DNA from: Argopecten irradians
Lineage: Eukaryota; Mollusca; Bivalvia; Pectinida; Pectinidae
Direction: 5' to 3'
Length of the DNA stretch: 64,000 nucleotides
Assembly (NCBI RefSeq): GCF_041381155.1
Contig: NC_091135.1
Coordinates: 7,245,620 to 7,309,619 of the forward strand
This document shows positions 11,400-23,250 of this stretch, piece after piece. The notes beneath the pieces are model-generated. The model made no database searches and was not told the origin of the DNA. It saw nothing but the letters and a program-made list of their open reading frames with translations. A program made the translations under genes and the position numbers. How positions within the stretch are numbered: the first letter of the stretch is position 1; every line of letters begins with the position of its first letter.

Positions 11400-13240
11400 C
11401 ATTTGATTAATCAATGTGTCCGAAGTGGGTCCCAGACCCCAAATATTTCATTGTAATTTTCCTATCAACAGTTTTAACCTGTTTTGAATTTGGCTTTAAA
11501 ACTTTAATTTTGAATATTTATAGGAGCGCATATGCATTACACCATTTGAATTTGAAAGTTAACTGGGCCCTGAAAGACAATCAGCTTTTAACTATTTTGA
11601 TGGCAGGGGCCAAAACGTTTGCTTGTGCATGTGGGTCAAGCACACACACAACCCCTTTTTGTCCGATCTCGCTTGGTAATTCTATACAAACCAAATTTCC
11701 ATCACAGGGAAATCAGCAAAATCAAATGTCTCGTAGTCATCAAGTGTTGACCGATCAACACACAACCACACCCCGAGGTGGAGATATGGATCGATACGGC
11801 AGATCGAGAGTTGTCGCGGAGGGCATTGAACTATGCAATAATTTTAATAGTGGGAAATGTTTCAGAGCTACGTGCCGGTCACGGCCATGCCTGTAAACTA
11901 TGTAGGAATGGAGCCCATCCTGCAGTGTCTTGCCCACAGAAGAAACGGTGACTGGAGGGTAATGAAGAGTTAGAATCAAATAATACAGACTTTGGACTCT
12001 CTTCAACCGCTACCACTCCAATTAATGTCATTAAACTCAGAGAAGAACTCTCTAATCACCCAGACAGAGATTGGGTTAATTATCTCTGCTCAGGTTTAGA
12101 ATTAGGCTTCGATACGAAGATAAGATCGTGTTTAGAATTACAGACTAAAGAATGTAAAAATTTGAAGTCAGCTATTCAGGAAGCTTCTACCGTGACAGAA
12201 TTAATTCAAAAAGAAATAAGTAAAGGTTTTTTGGCGGGACCTTTCCAGCACCCACCGTTCAACAGCTATCGAGTCAGTCCCATAGGCCTAGCAACGGGTA
12301 AATACTCTGGCAAAAAACGGCTCATAGTAGATTTGTCTGCTCCCCATGAGGATGAACTAAACCCAAGTGTTAACGAGCTCATTAACAAGGAGGAGTGTTC
12401 TCTTTCTTATGTCAAGATTGATGACGCTATTAATGTTATTAAAAACATAGGACCCGGGGCAGTGATGTGTAAAACTGATATTTCAGACGCGTTCAAACTG
12501 ATTCCGATTCATCCGTCACAATGGCATCTTTTTTTGTGTGAAATGGGACAATCAGTATTATTATTACAAACGTCTTGCTTTTGGATGTAGGTCTAGCCCC
12601 AAAATTTTTGATAATTTGTCGTTAGCAATATGCTGGATAGCAAAGGAAAACTACAAGTTGGGAAATATTCTGCATCTCTTGGATGACTTTATAACCATCA
12701 ATTCACCACAGCTCGATGGAGTGCGTACATGGAAGTTTTAATACACATATTTCAAAGTTTTAAACATTCCGATAGCTCCTCATAAAACAGAAGGCCCTTG
12801 CTGTGTAGTAGAATACTTAGGCATTATATTGGACTCCAATAAAATGGAAGCTAGATTGCCCACCAATAAGTTGGAGCGTTTAGTAGAGATGTTGAAAGTA
12901 TTCCAGGGACAAAAGACACTTACAAAGTTAGAACTGTTACAGTTACTAGGCCATCTAAATTTCGCGTCGCGTGTCATACCGGTTGGCAAGTCGTTTATCT
13001 CGTACCTAATTTCTCTGTCTACAACAGTGAAATCCTTGAGACACAAGGTTAAACTGAATTCCCAATGTCGACAAGATATTCAAATGTGGATTTATTTCCT
13101 CGCACATTGGAATGGAATCTCTCTATTCCGCGATTCTAGTATATCTTCAGCGACCGATATGGAACTTTATACAGATGCCTCTGCAACGTTAGGATTCGGT
13201 GGATTCTTTAGAGGAAAGTGGTTGTCTTCCGAGTGAGTAT
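11400..13240 (+). mobile_element. Retroelement fossil, DIRS/Ngaro-like, with gag-like, reverse transcriptase and RNase H parts; broken
   Basis: Coding remnants lie in the + direction between Hsp70 copies 1 and 2. About 11.6-11.95 kb there is a gag-like part ending in a Cys/His-rich zinc-knuckle-like region. About 12.15-12.85 kb there is a reverse transcriptase with KKRLIVDLSAPH, the fingers/palm motif KTDISDAFKLIPIHP and LLDDF at the active site. About 13.0-13.24 kb there is an RNase H start with ELYTDASATLGFGG. The LIVDLSxPH...SVNELI style is typical of DIRS/Ngaro tyrosine-recombinase retrotransposons. I saw no recombinase domain and no clear terminal repeats. It is decayed, with several breaks, and looks old and inactive. 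Confidence 0.7.
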
Positions 13241-15751
13241 AGTTATAAATAGTACAACATGTACAGTGACCAGTCAGATGTGCGGCGATTGGTCAGTACG
13301 GTCACGTGACTGGTCAGTCTCTTCAGCAGTTTTCTTCAGTATAGATAGACAAGATTGGCGCCAAGTAATTCTTCACCGCCACCACCCCACCACACGACCA
13401 TTTCAGGTGATGCAAGGGTTTATGACAGTTGTGTTTCAAAATTCAATAAGGCGTTTAAGTGAGTAAACACTTGCCAGCTGTTTCCGAGCATGGACAAATC
13501 GTTACCTTCCCCCTTCCATTATGGGAGTTAGGGTTTAGGCACCCCGCTCTGCAGCAAAATATTCCTTTTGTTATGGGGCATTTTACATCATTTGTAATTC
13601 GTAAGTCCCCCAAGAATTTGTTTATCTTATAATCTTATACAATTGACTCTCTTCAGTACATGGCTTGGCTTACACATTTTCACACTAGCTACAATCACAT
13701 AACTATTAATTAAGAATAGAATAGATATTAAGTCTAAGTATCTGTAGGCCAGGTCATTTGCTGGAGAGTCAAACACCACAGCTGTTATATCCCCTCAGCC
13801 CAAAATGTAAGTTTTGAATAAATGTTATTAGTTTTGTACAGTACATTTTGCTTTTGAGTCGTTTGTTCATAAACTATTAGGTATATAATTAATTGTTAAA
13901 TGTATAAATCACATATCAAAATAGTAACGTATCTGGTATAAAAGACACGTATCTGTTTGATGAAAGATGTACCGTTAACCTAATATTTTGTGTAAAACTA
14001 ATAACAATAGTGTTACATCGACTAATTCAAATACATTTTATAGCCAGATATTGTTAGAATGTTTGTTATTCTAATGATACGGTAATGTGATATATGCTGT
14101 TTTTTCAAAGGTTGCGACAAAATTATGAAACAAAAAGAAGACATAGTGTTCTTATATTATTAGCCTTGATTTCTGCTATCTTCTCATGTATGAACATTCT
14201 TTGAGTTATCCATGGTAGTAGATCTCGAATATATACACAAACGAAAATAATTCATGATATCTGTAAAACGACATTGCGCACAATTAAAGGGAGATAACTT
14301 GAACCAAAGATATGACCCAGAACGGTACCCCGGTTACAATAACACGGATGTAAATTCTTTTAGCAAACCCGTATTCAAGGAAAGGGATGGAATTGAGGTA
14401 ACGGTAGGTACAAATGTAATTTCATTAACTTATCATTAATCATTTCATATTAATGAAATCTTAAGAAATCGCTAAGGTATTTGATGCACTATTTTCAACA
14501 ACGTTCAGTGATGTTTATTTGTATAAAGGCATTATATATATATGTCGAAAAATTAACTTTCACATTGTAACAGTACATTATATCTGTACACATATAAAAT
14601 CAAATTCATATAAAAAAGTAAAATAACATCTACAATATTATATATATCAAAAATTCAAATAAAATTATACACCAAAATAATGTTTATGTTAGATATAAGC
14701 AAACCGAAAGTACATCTTATAAAACAGTTATACTACGCAACAGTTGTATCGCTATCTACGATGAACTTTGTATCATGTCTTACGATCAATACTTCACCTT
14801 TGGAATTTAATGCTCGCACAGGTATATTGTTTATGGTTATAGGTAGACATATTTATCAGTCTGATTAATTGCAACGCCATACATTTAAAACAAGATATGT
14901 ATATGATTAAAAGTATACCTAATTTCTTAATTTATCGTAACACAAACAAAACACGAGAAAAGGTTTCACCTTTGCCATGCATTAAGATGTAAATTACCCA
15001 AACAAAACTGCAAATTTTATTTCTATTTCACAACTCCACTTAAGGCCTATTTATCTACGGTGTCTACATTTTGAAATCTATTCCTGAAGCATTATATAAA
15101 TATATTTTAAAAAAAACTACCGTGTGTATGCGTACTCTGGTACCAGCAGTGAGGCATTTAAACATTTCTAATTCAGGAACAATGGTGAAATTCCGCCCCA
15201 CTACGACACTCCACGATATACTCCAATAAAAAAGCGTATTGTAGAAAATCGCAGTGGAGCGGAATTACAAGTCTTACTTATTTAGATTGTGATTTCATTA
15301 AAAAGTGGGTATGCAAAGATAGTCGGAGATAAGACATATTTAAAATGATCTCATTGCATTTGTGTGATAAAATATACACGATCATATTTAGTTTTGTTTT
15401 GGAACCTCTACCGTTTTAGGTACATATTTTGTGATATTGATAACAAACATACTTATACATAATATCGTTATTGACATATCGCCGCAAATATGTTGTATGT
15501 CAGTAATTGTGTTTTGTGATTTTGTTTGTCTGTAGTGCAAGTAAATTACCAATTTGCTCAACAACGGAAACAAAGAAAACAAACCGAATAATTACAGAAA
15601 ATTTATATCAGGCCATGTGCAGTCAAAACTGAAAAAAAAACAAGAAAAAGGCAATATTTTTCATTTATATTTTCAGCTTTAAACTAAAAAAGTAGTTATT
15701 CAGTTTATTAAATGTGAATCCATTTTCAGACCTTAAATCTGGCAGCTGACG
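13241..15751. other. Region between the retroelement fossil and Hsp70 copy 2
   Basis: 13241-13860 may still hold degraded retroelement sequence, but I could not assign it. From about 14100 the sequence is the duplicated upstream region of Hsp70 copy 2 (see 14278-14403). A short imperfect inverted repeat near 15180-15275 (AAATTCCGCCCCACT against AGTGGAGCGGAATT) is absent from the corresponding place in copy 1, so it is probably an inserted foldback. Confidence 0.5.
14278..14403 (+). promoter_or_regulatory. Conserved upstream block of Hsp70 copy 2, candidate 5' noncoding exon
   Basis: Paralogous to 3396-3513. It contains AATTAAAGGGAGATAACTT, GGTTACAATAACACGGATG and a final ACG/GTAGGTAC donor. 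A 61-codon frame crosses it but is not kept in the copy 1 block. I read it as a 5' untranslated exon or a regulatory segment of the Hsp70 gene. Confidence 0.3.
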
Positions 15752-18700
15752 ATGGCTCGCCGAGGGGGTGGTTATTTGGTTGTGGCAGCCATTGATTTCG
15801 GTACAACCTATTCTGGCTATGCCTATTCCTTCAGAGATGAATTCAAAAAGGACCCACTGACTATTCATACAAACCAGCAATGGAAAGATAAGGAATCCCA
15901 ATTAGTTTCATATAAAGGTAGTATTAATCATTTAATTTACTATCGTAAGGTCTATATCTAAATTCGAATCAACGTATTTAAGACTAAGACCACAACGACT
16001 ACAATTATTAATTAAATTGAATTATTTTTTAATAATATCAATTTAAGTCAAAATAAGACTGACCGTGTCTCTTTATGTTTTGTTTATAATTCATATAACA
16101 ATTCTTATATAGGGTAATTATATCACGTTTTTACAATTTCATTTCACCTTTCCAACAACACTTTACGTAACCGTCTATCGTATTATCCTAGTCGCATTGT
16201 AGGTAAGGAAATATCTTTTTTTTTATTGTTGCCAGCTCCTACTTCAATCTTATTTGAAAAGAATGGAAAGTTCAAATCATTTGGGTTTGAAGCTGAATCA
16301 GCTTACAATGACTTGATGGAGGAGGAGGAAGAAGAAGGTTGGAGATTCTTCAGAAGATTTAAAATGAATCTTTACCGTGAAATAGACACTGAGGTAACAA
16401 CATCGTTTATAGGAAAACTAGTCGAAAGTCTCGATTTATTTTTAAATCTTGATCATTATACATCTATGTATTCAACTGATAGTAAAACCTTTAAAACATG
16501 TTCGCCCAGTTACATAGGTATGACACAAATAACTTCCAGCAACATTTAAGACATCATCATTGTGCATAAATCGTTTAATCAGCAGTTTTTGCGATTACTT
16601 TTGAAAAGATATACGGTTGGTTATATAAATATTAAGTAATATAAAATATATAATTTTAATCTATTTTCATTTGCTTCTACATGGTCACGTAGGGTTCGAT
16701 ATATAGCATACCGACTCGGTGTTTATTCCTTCTATGATGCTATAACCAAAAGTTAAAATCTTCAGGGTGACGTCTTGTGACCATCGCTCTTCTTGTAAAT
16801 GACATATACATTGATGCTCCACCGCTGAACATGAGCAGACGATTTAGCATTTTTCTTCAGTTGAAAAAAGTTTTACGCTTTACACCATTACCACCATTGA
16901 AAAGTTTGAGCTTCAAATTTTAATTAAGGTTAAAAATATTACAAATTATTAATTGCATCCCGAAAAAAATCCATGTCACTATATCCTTTATGGAATAAAA
17001 TACAGATTGCGCATGCACCTCAGGCAAAATACATTATTTTATGACATTTTTTGCGCTTATTAGACATATCTATATACGATTAAACACCAATTACTGTTCA
17101 AATAATGAATATCATTCATGCTCTGTCGGCGGTGGAAAATCTTTAAAGGAACTACATACATTTGTATCTAATATAACAATGAAGGACCTTTGGTTCGGTC
17201 CATATGGTGTTATACCGTCCTGTAGAATCTAAAGTAACGACCACAGGCTACGACCTAGGTGGTATAACACCTTATGGACCTCAGTAAAGGTCCACAATTG
17301 ATCACTATATATGGCTTATTGGAATTAAAGTGCCCATAAAATCATACACGATGGAATTAAGGCATCAACTGTTGCATACATACTCGTATATTGTATTTTT
17401 GTTCAGCATTTGTGTTTTTCTTGCAGTGCGCACGTCCTGTCAGAAAATTAGGTAGGGCACTGAAACTTAAGGACGCACAGGGTCAAACGATGCCTGCTAT
17501 GGACATATTTAGTGCTGCCATTAAATATCTTAAAGAGCACTTCCTCTTGGCGCTACAAAATGCTATCATGGATTCGACTTCTGATGATATCCACTGGGTA
17601 TTGACTGTACCAGCAATATGGTCAGATGCAGCGAAGCAATTTATGCGTGAAGCTGCAAAACAGGTATGATATCAGAAGCAATGTAAAATGTATTACATGT
17701 ATACTTAAATGTTATGCACAATTTATAAGCTTTAATATTATCTTGAACCGGGAAAGATATCTCAATACTGTCTCATAAGTTAAGATGTATTTTGGAAACT
17801 GATAATTCGTTTTCTGTCTGATAATATAAAGCACTTCATTTCCCGGAAGTATACGATGCTATTTCGATCGTTAAACATAATTTTGCAGTCTAGTTGCATT
17901 TCTTAAAAAACACGAGAACGTGTCTTATGGGATATAAATGGTAGACACATCCATATCGTTTTTGTTTTAAGATTATAACTTCCAAATTTATGGAATAAAT
18001 AATTTTAGGCAGGCATCCATGACAAACAATTGACACTGGCATTAGAACCAGAGGCAGCTGCTATTTACTGCAAGGAAATCGCTGTGAAAGCAAACACAGA
18101 GAGCGGCGAGTCTAGAGACCTATCAGCATTTACCTCTGGGGAACAGTTTCTTCTCCTAGACATAGGCGGTAAATGACAAAATATTTTTTTTACAATCATC
18201 TGCCTGCAAATGCCCAATAAAACCATTGTTTTGGTGACTAGGAGCAGTCGGGAACTCAACAAACACCCATTATCAAATAGCAAATCCTGCAGTCATTTAA
18301 TTTCAAGCTCGTTTTATTGGAATATAACCCTTTTGAACAATTCATTCCATTACTTTACTATCAACTTAATCGTCGCAAATGTAGACAATTACGTTTCAGC
18401 ACGAAATACAACACACGTTTCAAAATCAACTGCGTCTTCTTTGCTTTATAACTATTAAAAACAACCATAACAAATGGCTGTTTAAGTAATTTTGTGTTTT
18501 TACTTCTCATATTTTAGATAAATAATACTGAGTCATACATGTAATAGACTTAAAGATAGTTCAAATTGCTTGCATAAATAGTTTTTTCTGCTCAACTGAG
18601 TCAGCCAATATATACTGGGATTCACATCCGTAACATATTTGTTTCAGGCGGTACAGTGGATATCACATGCCACGAGGTCAAGGTCGACGGCACATTAAAG

Positions 18701-19708
18701 GAAATAGAGTCACCTTCCGGGGGACCTTGGGGCGGGACCGTCGTTGACGAGGCCTACTTTAGCTTCTTGAAGGATTTAGTTGGTCGTGAGGCATGGGAAG
18801 ACTTTAAGACGAACAATCAATCAGATCTACTGGAACTTGAGAGAATATTTGAAATAAAAAAGAGGATTGTAAGTAATGATGGACATTCCGTGATACGAGT
18901 AGGTACTAACTTTCTGCAAAGCTACAAAAATGTGCATAAAAGCACACTTGCGAGAACTCTTTCCGAGTCAAAATCTGTATACTCGCCTGTGGTTGAGGTT
19001 AAGAAGGAGAAACTGAAAATTCAGAGCCATCAGATGGTTGAATTTTTTCAGGGTCCGATGAATAACATAGTTGAGCACCTTGAACGTATTTTCATGAAGA
19101 TATCAATGCGGCGTGTTTCGACCATTTTAATGGTTGGTGGGTTTTCTGAGTCGGATCTAATGAAGAGGAAAATCGAGACATCTTTCCCGGGAAAAACTGT
19201 AATCCGACCGTTGGAGGCAAGCATGGCGGTGTTAAAGGGTGCAGTAATGTTTGGACATGCCCCACAAGCCATCTGTGAACGAACCAGTCCGAGGACATAC
19301 GGTATTAATGTCAGTGTACCATACAACGACAGACTACATCCCAGTAAAAGCTTGCATGTATGCGATGGAATGGAAATGTCCACGGATGTATTTAAAGTAA
19401 TGGTGAAAATAGGCCAACAAGTTATTATGGGTAAGACAAAAGCTGACCATGTTTGTAGACCAGCACGTGCTCGTGACACAGTATCTGTAGTGGAAGTATA
19501 TGAATCCACAGAAGAAAATCCAGAATATACTTTTAATCCGAGTTGTCGCAAATTAGGAGAATTACGCGTGTCTATGCCAGACACAACCAAAGGGAAAGAG
19601 CGTACAATTGTTGTGACCTTACATTTCGGATTCACAGAACTGAAGGTCACAGCGATCGAGAAGGGAACAAAGAACATTGCAGAAGCAAAATTTGACTGTC
19701 TTAATTAG
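15752..19708 (+). CDS. HSPA12: HSPA12-like heat shock 70 kDa protein, copy 2, intact (593 aa)
   Basis: Five exons, 15752-15917, 16236-16393, 17427-17663, 18009-18168 and 18648-19708, join in consistent phases (1, 0, 0, 1) to give 594 codons including TAG. The start ATG is followed at once by the ATPase fold. The phosphate-1 loop DFGTTYSG is at residues 15-22, TVPAIWSDAAKQFMREAA lies at the end of exon 3, phosphate-2 DIGGGTVD is at 238-245 (split by intron 4) and the adenosine motif VGGFSES is at 393-399. The C-terminal part (PDTTKGKERTIVV, HFGFTELKV) matches the short divergent end of HSPA12 proteins, not a canonical Hsp70 substrate domain with EEVD. It is expected to be a cytosolic ATP-binding chaperone-like protein; its client is unknown. 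HSPA12-type Hsp70s are known to be expanded in bivalves. It is the only fully open copy of the three. Confidence 0.93.
17183..17293. repeat. Inverted repeat (foldback) in intron 2 of Hsp70 copy 2
   Basis: The left arm GGACCTTTGGTTCGGTCCATATGGTGTTATACC (17183-17216, with gaps) pairs with the right arm GGTATAACACC through GGTCC (17261-17293). The short centre has no coding content. It is a probable MITE relic. Confidence 0.7.
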
Positions 19709-19769
19709 AGACATCCAATATCATGTAATGTTTGTTAGCATCTTTTTTATTTAATTGTTATCTTTGACA

Positions 19770-20290
19770 CAAATTGGATGTCAATAGCATTACGTATCAA
19801 ATCAAATTGTCATTAAAACAAATACATGTATTATTCAATAATGAACATGTGAACACATTCTCTGCAGCAGGTCTGTGTGTGTATTTGAATTGTGTATTAC
19901 TGAACGATTTGGTTGATTTAAAAAAACGTATGTAACGTTATGATTTTTCATTATGTTTGGTCATGTGAGCACATTGGTATAATGACTTTATTTATTGTGT
20001 TCAGTTCTTCCACACTTATATATTTAGTAATTCTAGAAATACTTGTGCCAATGGAATAAAATGTAAATAATACCTACCTAAATAAGACAGTATGATCTTC
20101 GTCAGAATTTTGATATCGATACCATTATGTATCAAATGAAATTGTCATTAAAGCAAATATTATGTGAATACTATTCGCTGTCTGTCTGTTAATTGTGTAT
20201 TGCTGAACGATTTGTAATTTTGTCATGTGAAATTTTGGCATTTGAGAACATTGATATAATTAGATTTATTTCTATAAGGAATAAATCAAT
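19770..20290 (+). repeat. Direct repeat in the 3' flank of Hsp70 copy 2, two units
   Basis: The sequence near 19790-19925 (ACGTATCAAATCAAATTGTCATTAAA, then AATTGTGTATTACTGAACGATTTG) recurs near 20128-20215 (ATGTATCAAATGAAATTGTCATTAAA, then AATTGTGTATTGCTGAACGATTTG). A further match in the 3' flank of copy 1 lies near 10430-10475. The 3' flank was therefore duplicated locally as well as with the gene. Confidence 0.75.
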
Positions 20291-20905
20291 TTATAAACGG
20301 GACAGCTTATTTGCAACTTAGGTGTTGAATTTTATATCTCGGTAAATTCCGGATCGGTGTTGCCGTGACATAATTTATAATGACCCGGAAGTTGGAAGTT
20401 TTTTGAGCGGGCATGCGTAAACATCCTTTCTTGTCACGGCTCTGAGAAAAGAATCCAGAAGAAATTCTCACGTCTTAGAAAAAAGTAAGTAATCCAATAT
20501 TCACATGAAATAGGGCGTTAAAGTTATGGATTAGGCATAAGAAGTAGTTGTATTGTGTTTTATCAGTTCTTCATTTTAATTGATGTCGTGAATATATGAC
20601 TATTTAAATGGATATTGGGTTTGTTGAGAAAAAATGGTGATTCGACCACGCCGGTCATTACAGAAATGAGGAATCATTGTTTGAAATTTCGAGTCAATAC
20701 TTGCTAATCTGAACTTAGCAATGATGGTATATATAGTATATGGTAAAGTCATCGTATTTATCTATAAAAAAAACTATTTGTGCGTCTGTTATCTTTTATA
20801 ATAACTTTATAGTGTTCAGTTCTTCCACACTTTATATATGTAGTATTTCTAGAAATACATGTACCATTGAAATGAATAATACCAAACCTATAAGCCACTG
20901 AAACA
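19985..20905 (+). repeat. Block present twice (19985-20090 and 20795-20905)
   Basis: Both blocks carry GTGTTCAGTTCTTCCACACTT, then a TTCTAGAA palindrome and AATACTTGTGCC or AATACATGTACC followed by AATAATACC. They are direct repeats about 815 bases apart. TTCTAGAA is a two-unit heat-shock-element-like palindrome, but a full three-unit element is not present, so no regulatory claim is made. Confidence 0.6.
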
Positions 20906-22079
20906 AAAAGGTTAAAATAAAATTGATTCTTTGAGTATTTTTTTTTAAATTCAGAAAAAATCAACCTGAGAATGTCTGTTGTCCAAATTGTCCGTATAAA
21001 TAATAATAGAATTATGTGTCTTTTACGAGATAAGAAAATTAGATCATGGATGATGAGAGAAAAAACATGTCAATAAAGAGAGATATCGAACATTTTAGGA
21101 AGTACGAAAGCGATTAAATTGTATAAAATAATAACTGCAATTAGTTTGAAAACGGAGGTCAATATTAAAAGCCCAATACGTTTTCGAACCAAAAATTAAA
21201 ATTTTCGAAAAGTATAACCTAGAAATATATCGATGGCCTAAGACGAGGCTGCAATAATAAACAAATTCTAGATTCTATGTATGATCTATGTTAACAGTTC
21301 AAATTTATTTCACTGTTTTTGTCGTCTGCGCACTGAAAGCCGCGATTTATTTTGATTTAATTTTTCAAAAGATATTGATAGATGTAATATTAACGGTGAG
21401 TTAATAACTTTTGCGACTTTACAGAATTATCAAACTCGTTTTACATTCCCATTAAAAATAAAATCAAGTATGGAATAATGCCTAGAGTATCAAAGTAGTG
21501 GGTTTTTAACGTATTGCTAAAACAGAATGAAAATTGCAATGAAATGAGTACTTTTAGAAAACAAAATATTACGTAAATGGTAGACAATATTTGTCTTTGA
21601 AGACCACAGAGGGCCAACTCAATGAAAAAGGATGTTGTCATATTTTTTGTATTTTGTGGATGGACTGATGAGCATGTATGACAGTCATGTGATGTTTTTC
21701 GAAAAATACGAGATTTATTTTATTATTTAGACTGCAACTAAACTGAAGTGGCATTCCCCGTAGTCTGAGCTATGACCTGGTATCACTGTACACACACTCT
21801 TTAAGATGTTAACAATATCATTGTAAAATATATACCTCGATTGTTCGGGTATTATACATTAAAGGAGCAAGCGGTTGTCAACTGTCTATTAACATAATTC
21901 ATGATTAATTTATCAATTATACTGTATGCATGAATTGACAAGAAAATAAAACTGAGATGAACTAATCCGCCAAATCGTTTACTTATCACATACGTACCAA
22001 GTGATTTCACATCGCACTACATTATTAGTTCATATTCACAATGTATTTGATTATTGTTTTAATGATTTTTTTTACTTCT

Positions 22080-22340
22080 CATTGGTCAAAAATACGCCAC
22101 GTGATCACCGATTAAAAACTATAGCGCCCGATTTTTCCGGAAGTTGTTATTAGAAAAAGTATATTGCACAGTTATTTAGTGTTCCTGGCGCTTTGAAACA
22201 AACGCTTTAATGATCTGAGTTTGAAGTGTAACCACAAAATGTGACAGACGAAGTCGACGGTATCGATTCCTATCAAAGATGATGATGATGACTTCCAGCT
22301 GATGACTACAGTTTAAACTGTTCAATTTTCAACATTAACA
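22080..22340 (+). promoter_or_regulatory. Candidate promoter/5' exon upstream of Hsp70 copy 3
   Basis: Within 60 bases lie ATTGGTCA (CCAAT-box-like), CACGTG (E-box) and CCGGAAGT (ETS-like). A stretch containing GATGATGATGACTTCC follows and ends near 22345 at AACACG/GTAGGG, a usable donor. This fits a TATA-less promoter with a noncoding first exon. The distance to the copy 3 start codon is 4.5 kb and nothing else ties it to that gene. Confidence 0.2.
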
Positions 22341-22781
22341 CGGTAGGGGAGTAGGAAAAAATAGAATAACAATCATTAAGTATATGCAGCCATTGAATAG
22401 TGAATACGTTTGGTGTATATTTTGAAATAATGCCTAGGCTAGGCCTATGTATCTGAGTTTTTTTTGTTTTTTGTTTTACTGAATGAAGTACTAAGCATTA
22501 GGGTAATAGAAAATGTATCTTAATGTAGATCAGTTAATGTATTTTTGACATCTTAGTGGATTATTTCAACGGAGAAGCTGAAGGAACTATACGTTTGACT
22601 GTGTCATGAATATGGAGCTACAGATGCAATGTTGTAAATGTGCATATATGCATAAATTTACACACACATGTACATTTTTTTCAAAAAAATCATAGATTAT
22701 AATGAAGCAGAATTTACAATGTGATGCTTATTTAGATTAACACTCATTTCAAGATGTAAAAAAATCCAGAAAATAATTATT

Positions 22782-22902
22782 AGCATTTTGATTTCTGTCA
22801 ATACATGGTTATATCGACTACAGAAATAATATCGACCTCGGACTACGGTCAATATTTTTTCTTTGGTCGATATAACCATGTATCGACCTTATCAAAATGC
22901 TA
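22782..22902. repeat. Palindromic foldback, about 121 bp
   Basis: The left arm (22782-22818) runs TAGCATTTTGAT to ATGGTTATATCGAC. The right arm (22866-22902) is its inverse, GTCGATATAACCAT to ATCAAAATGCTA. Inner sequences AATATCGACC and GGTCAATATT also pair, so nearly the whole length is self-complementary. Confidence 0.8.
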
Positions 22903-22987
22903 TATTTGTATATTATTAACGCTTATTTTACGTTAGTGTATTTATTATTTCCGCCGTCATATCATTATTCCAATAGTGAAACTGGTC

Positions 22988-23250
22988 AAGGTCATTCATT
23001 TCAACAAACTTGGTAGCCCTTCATTCAAGCTTGCCGCAGGCCCAATTTCAGGTATCCAGGCTTGATTGTTTTAGCGTTTTTCCCCGTGTGACCTTGAATG
23101 AAAGTCAAGGTCATTCATTTGAACAAACTTGGTAGCGCTTTATCCCCGCATCCAAAGGGCCTAATATCAGGTATCTAGAGCTTTTGGTTATCAAGAAGAA
23201 GTTGTTGAAAGATTTTAGCCTACTTGGCCACTGTGACCTTAAATGAAGAT
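22988..23250. repeat. Tandem repeat, about 118-bp unit, two units
   Basis: GTCAAGGTCATTCATTTCAACAAACTTGGTAGC recurs about 118 bases later with few changes, each followed by ATTTCAGGTATCCAG-like or ATATCAGGTATCTAG-like sequence and GTGACCTTGAATGAA or GTGACCTTAAATGAA. The motif resembles a widespread molluscan dispersed repeat. Confidence 0.75.

Larger units (their letters stand above)
19709..22781. other. Intergenic between Hsp70 copies 2 and 3, first part
   Basis: No gene was recognised. It holds direct repeats near 19770-20290 and 20795-20905. A stretch at 20340-20510 has CCGGAAGT-like and GTCACGG motifs and ends in a possible donor (AAAAAG/TAAGTAA). A stretch at 22080-22340 has ATTGGTCA, CACGTG and CCGGAAGT strings. 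Either of the last two could be the promoter or 5' exon of Hsp70 copy 3, but this is a guess. Confidence 0.4.

Noticed and set aside
12780-13046. Antisense frame within the retroelement fossil
   Set aside because: It is a shadow of the reverse transcriptase region.
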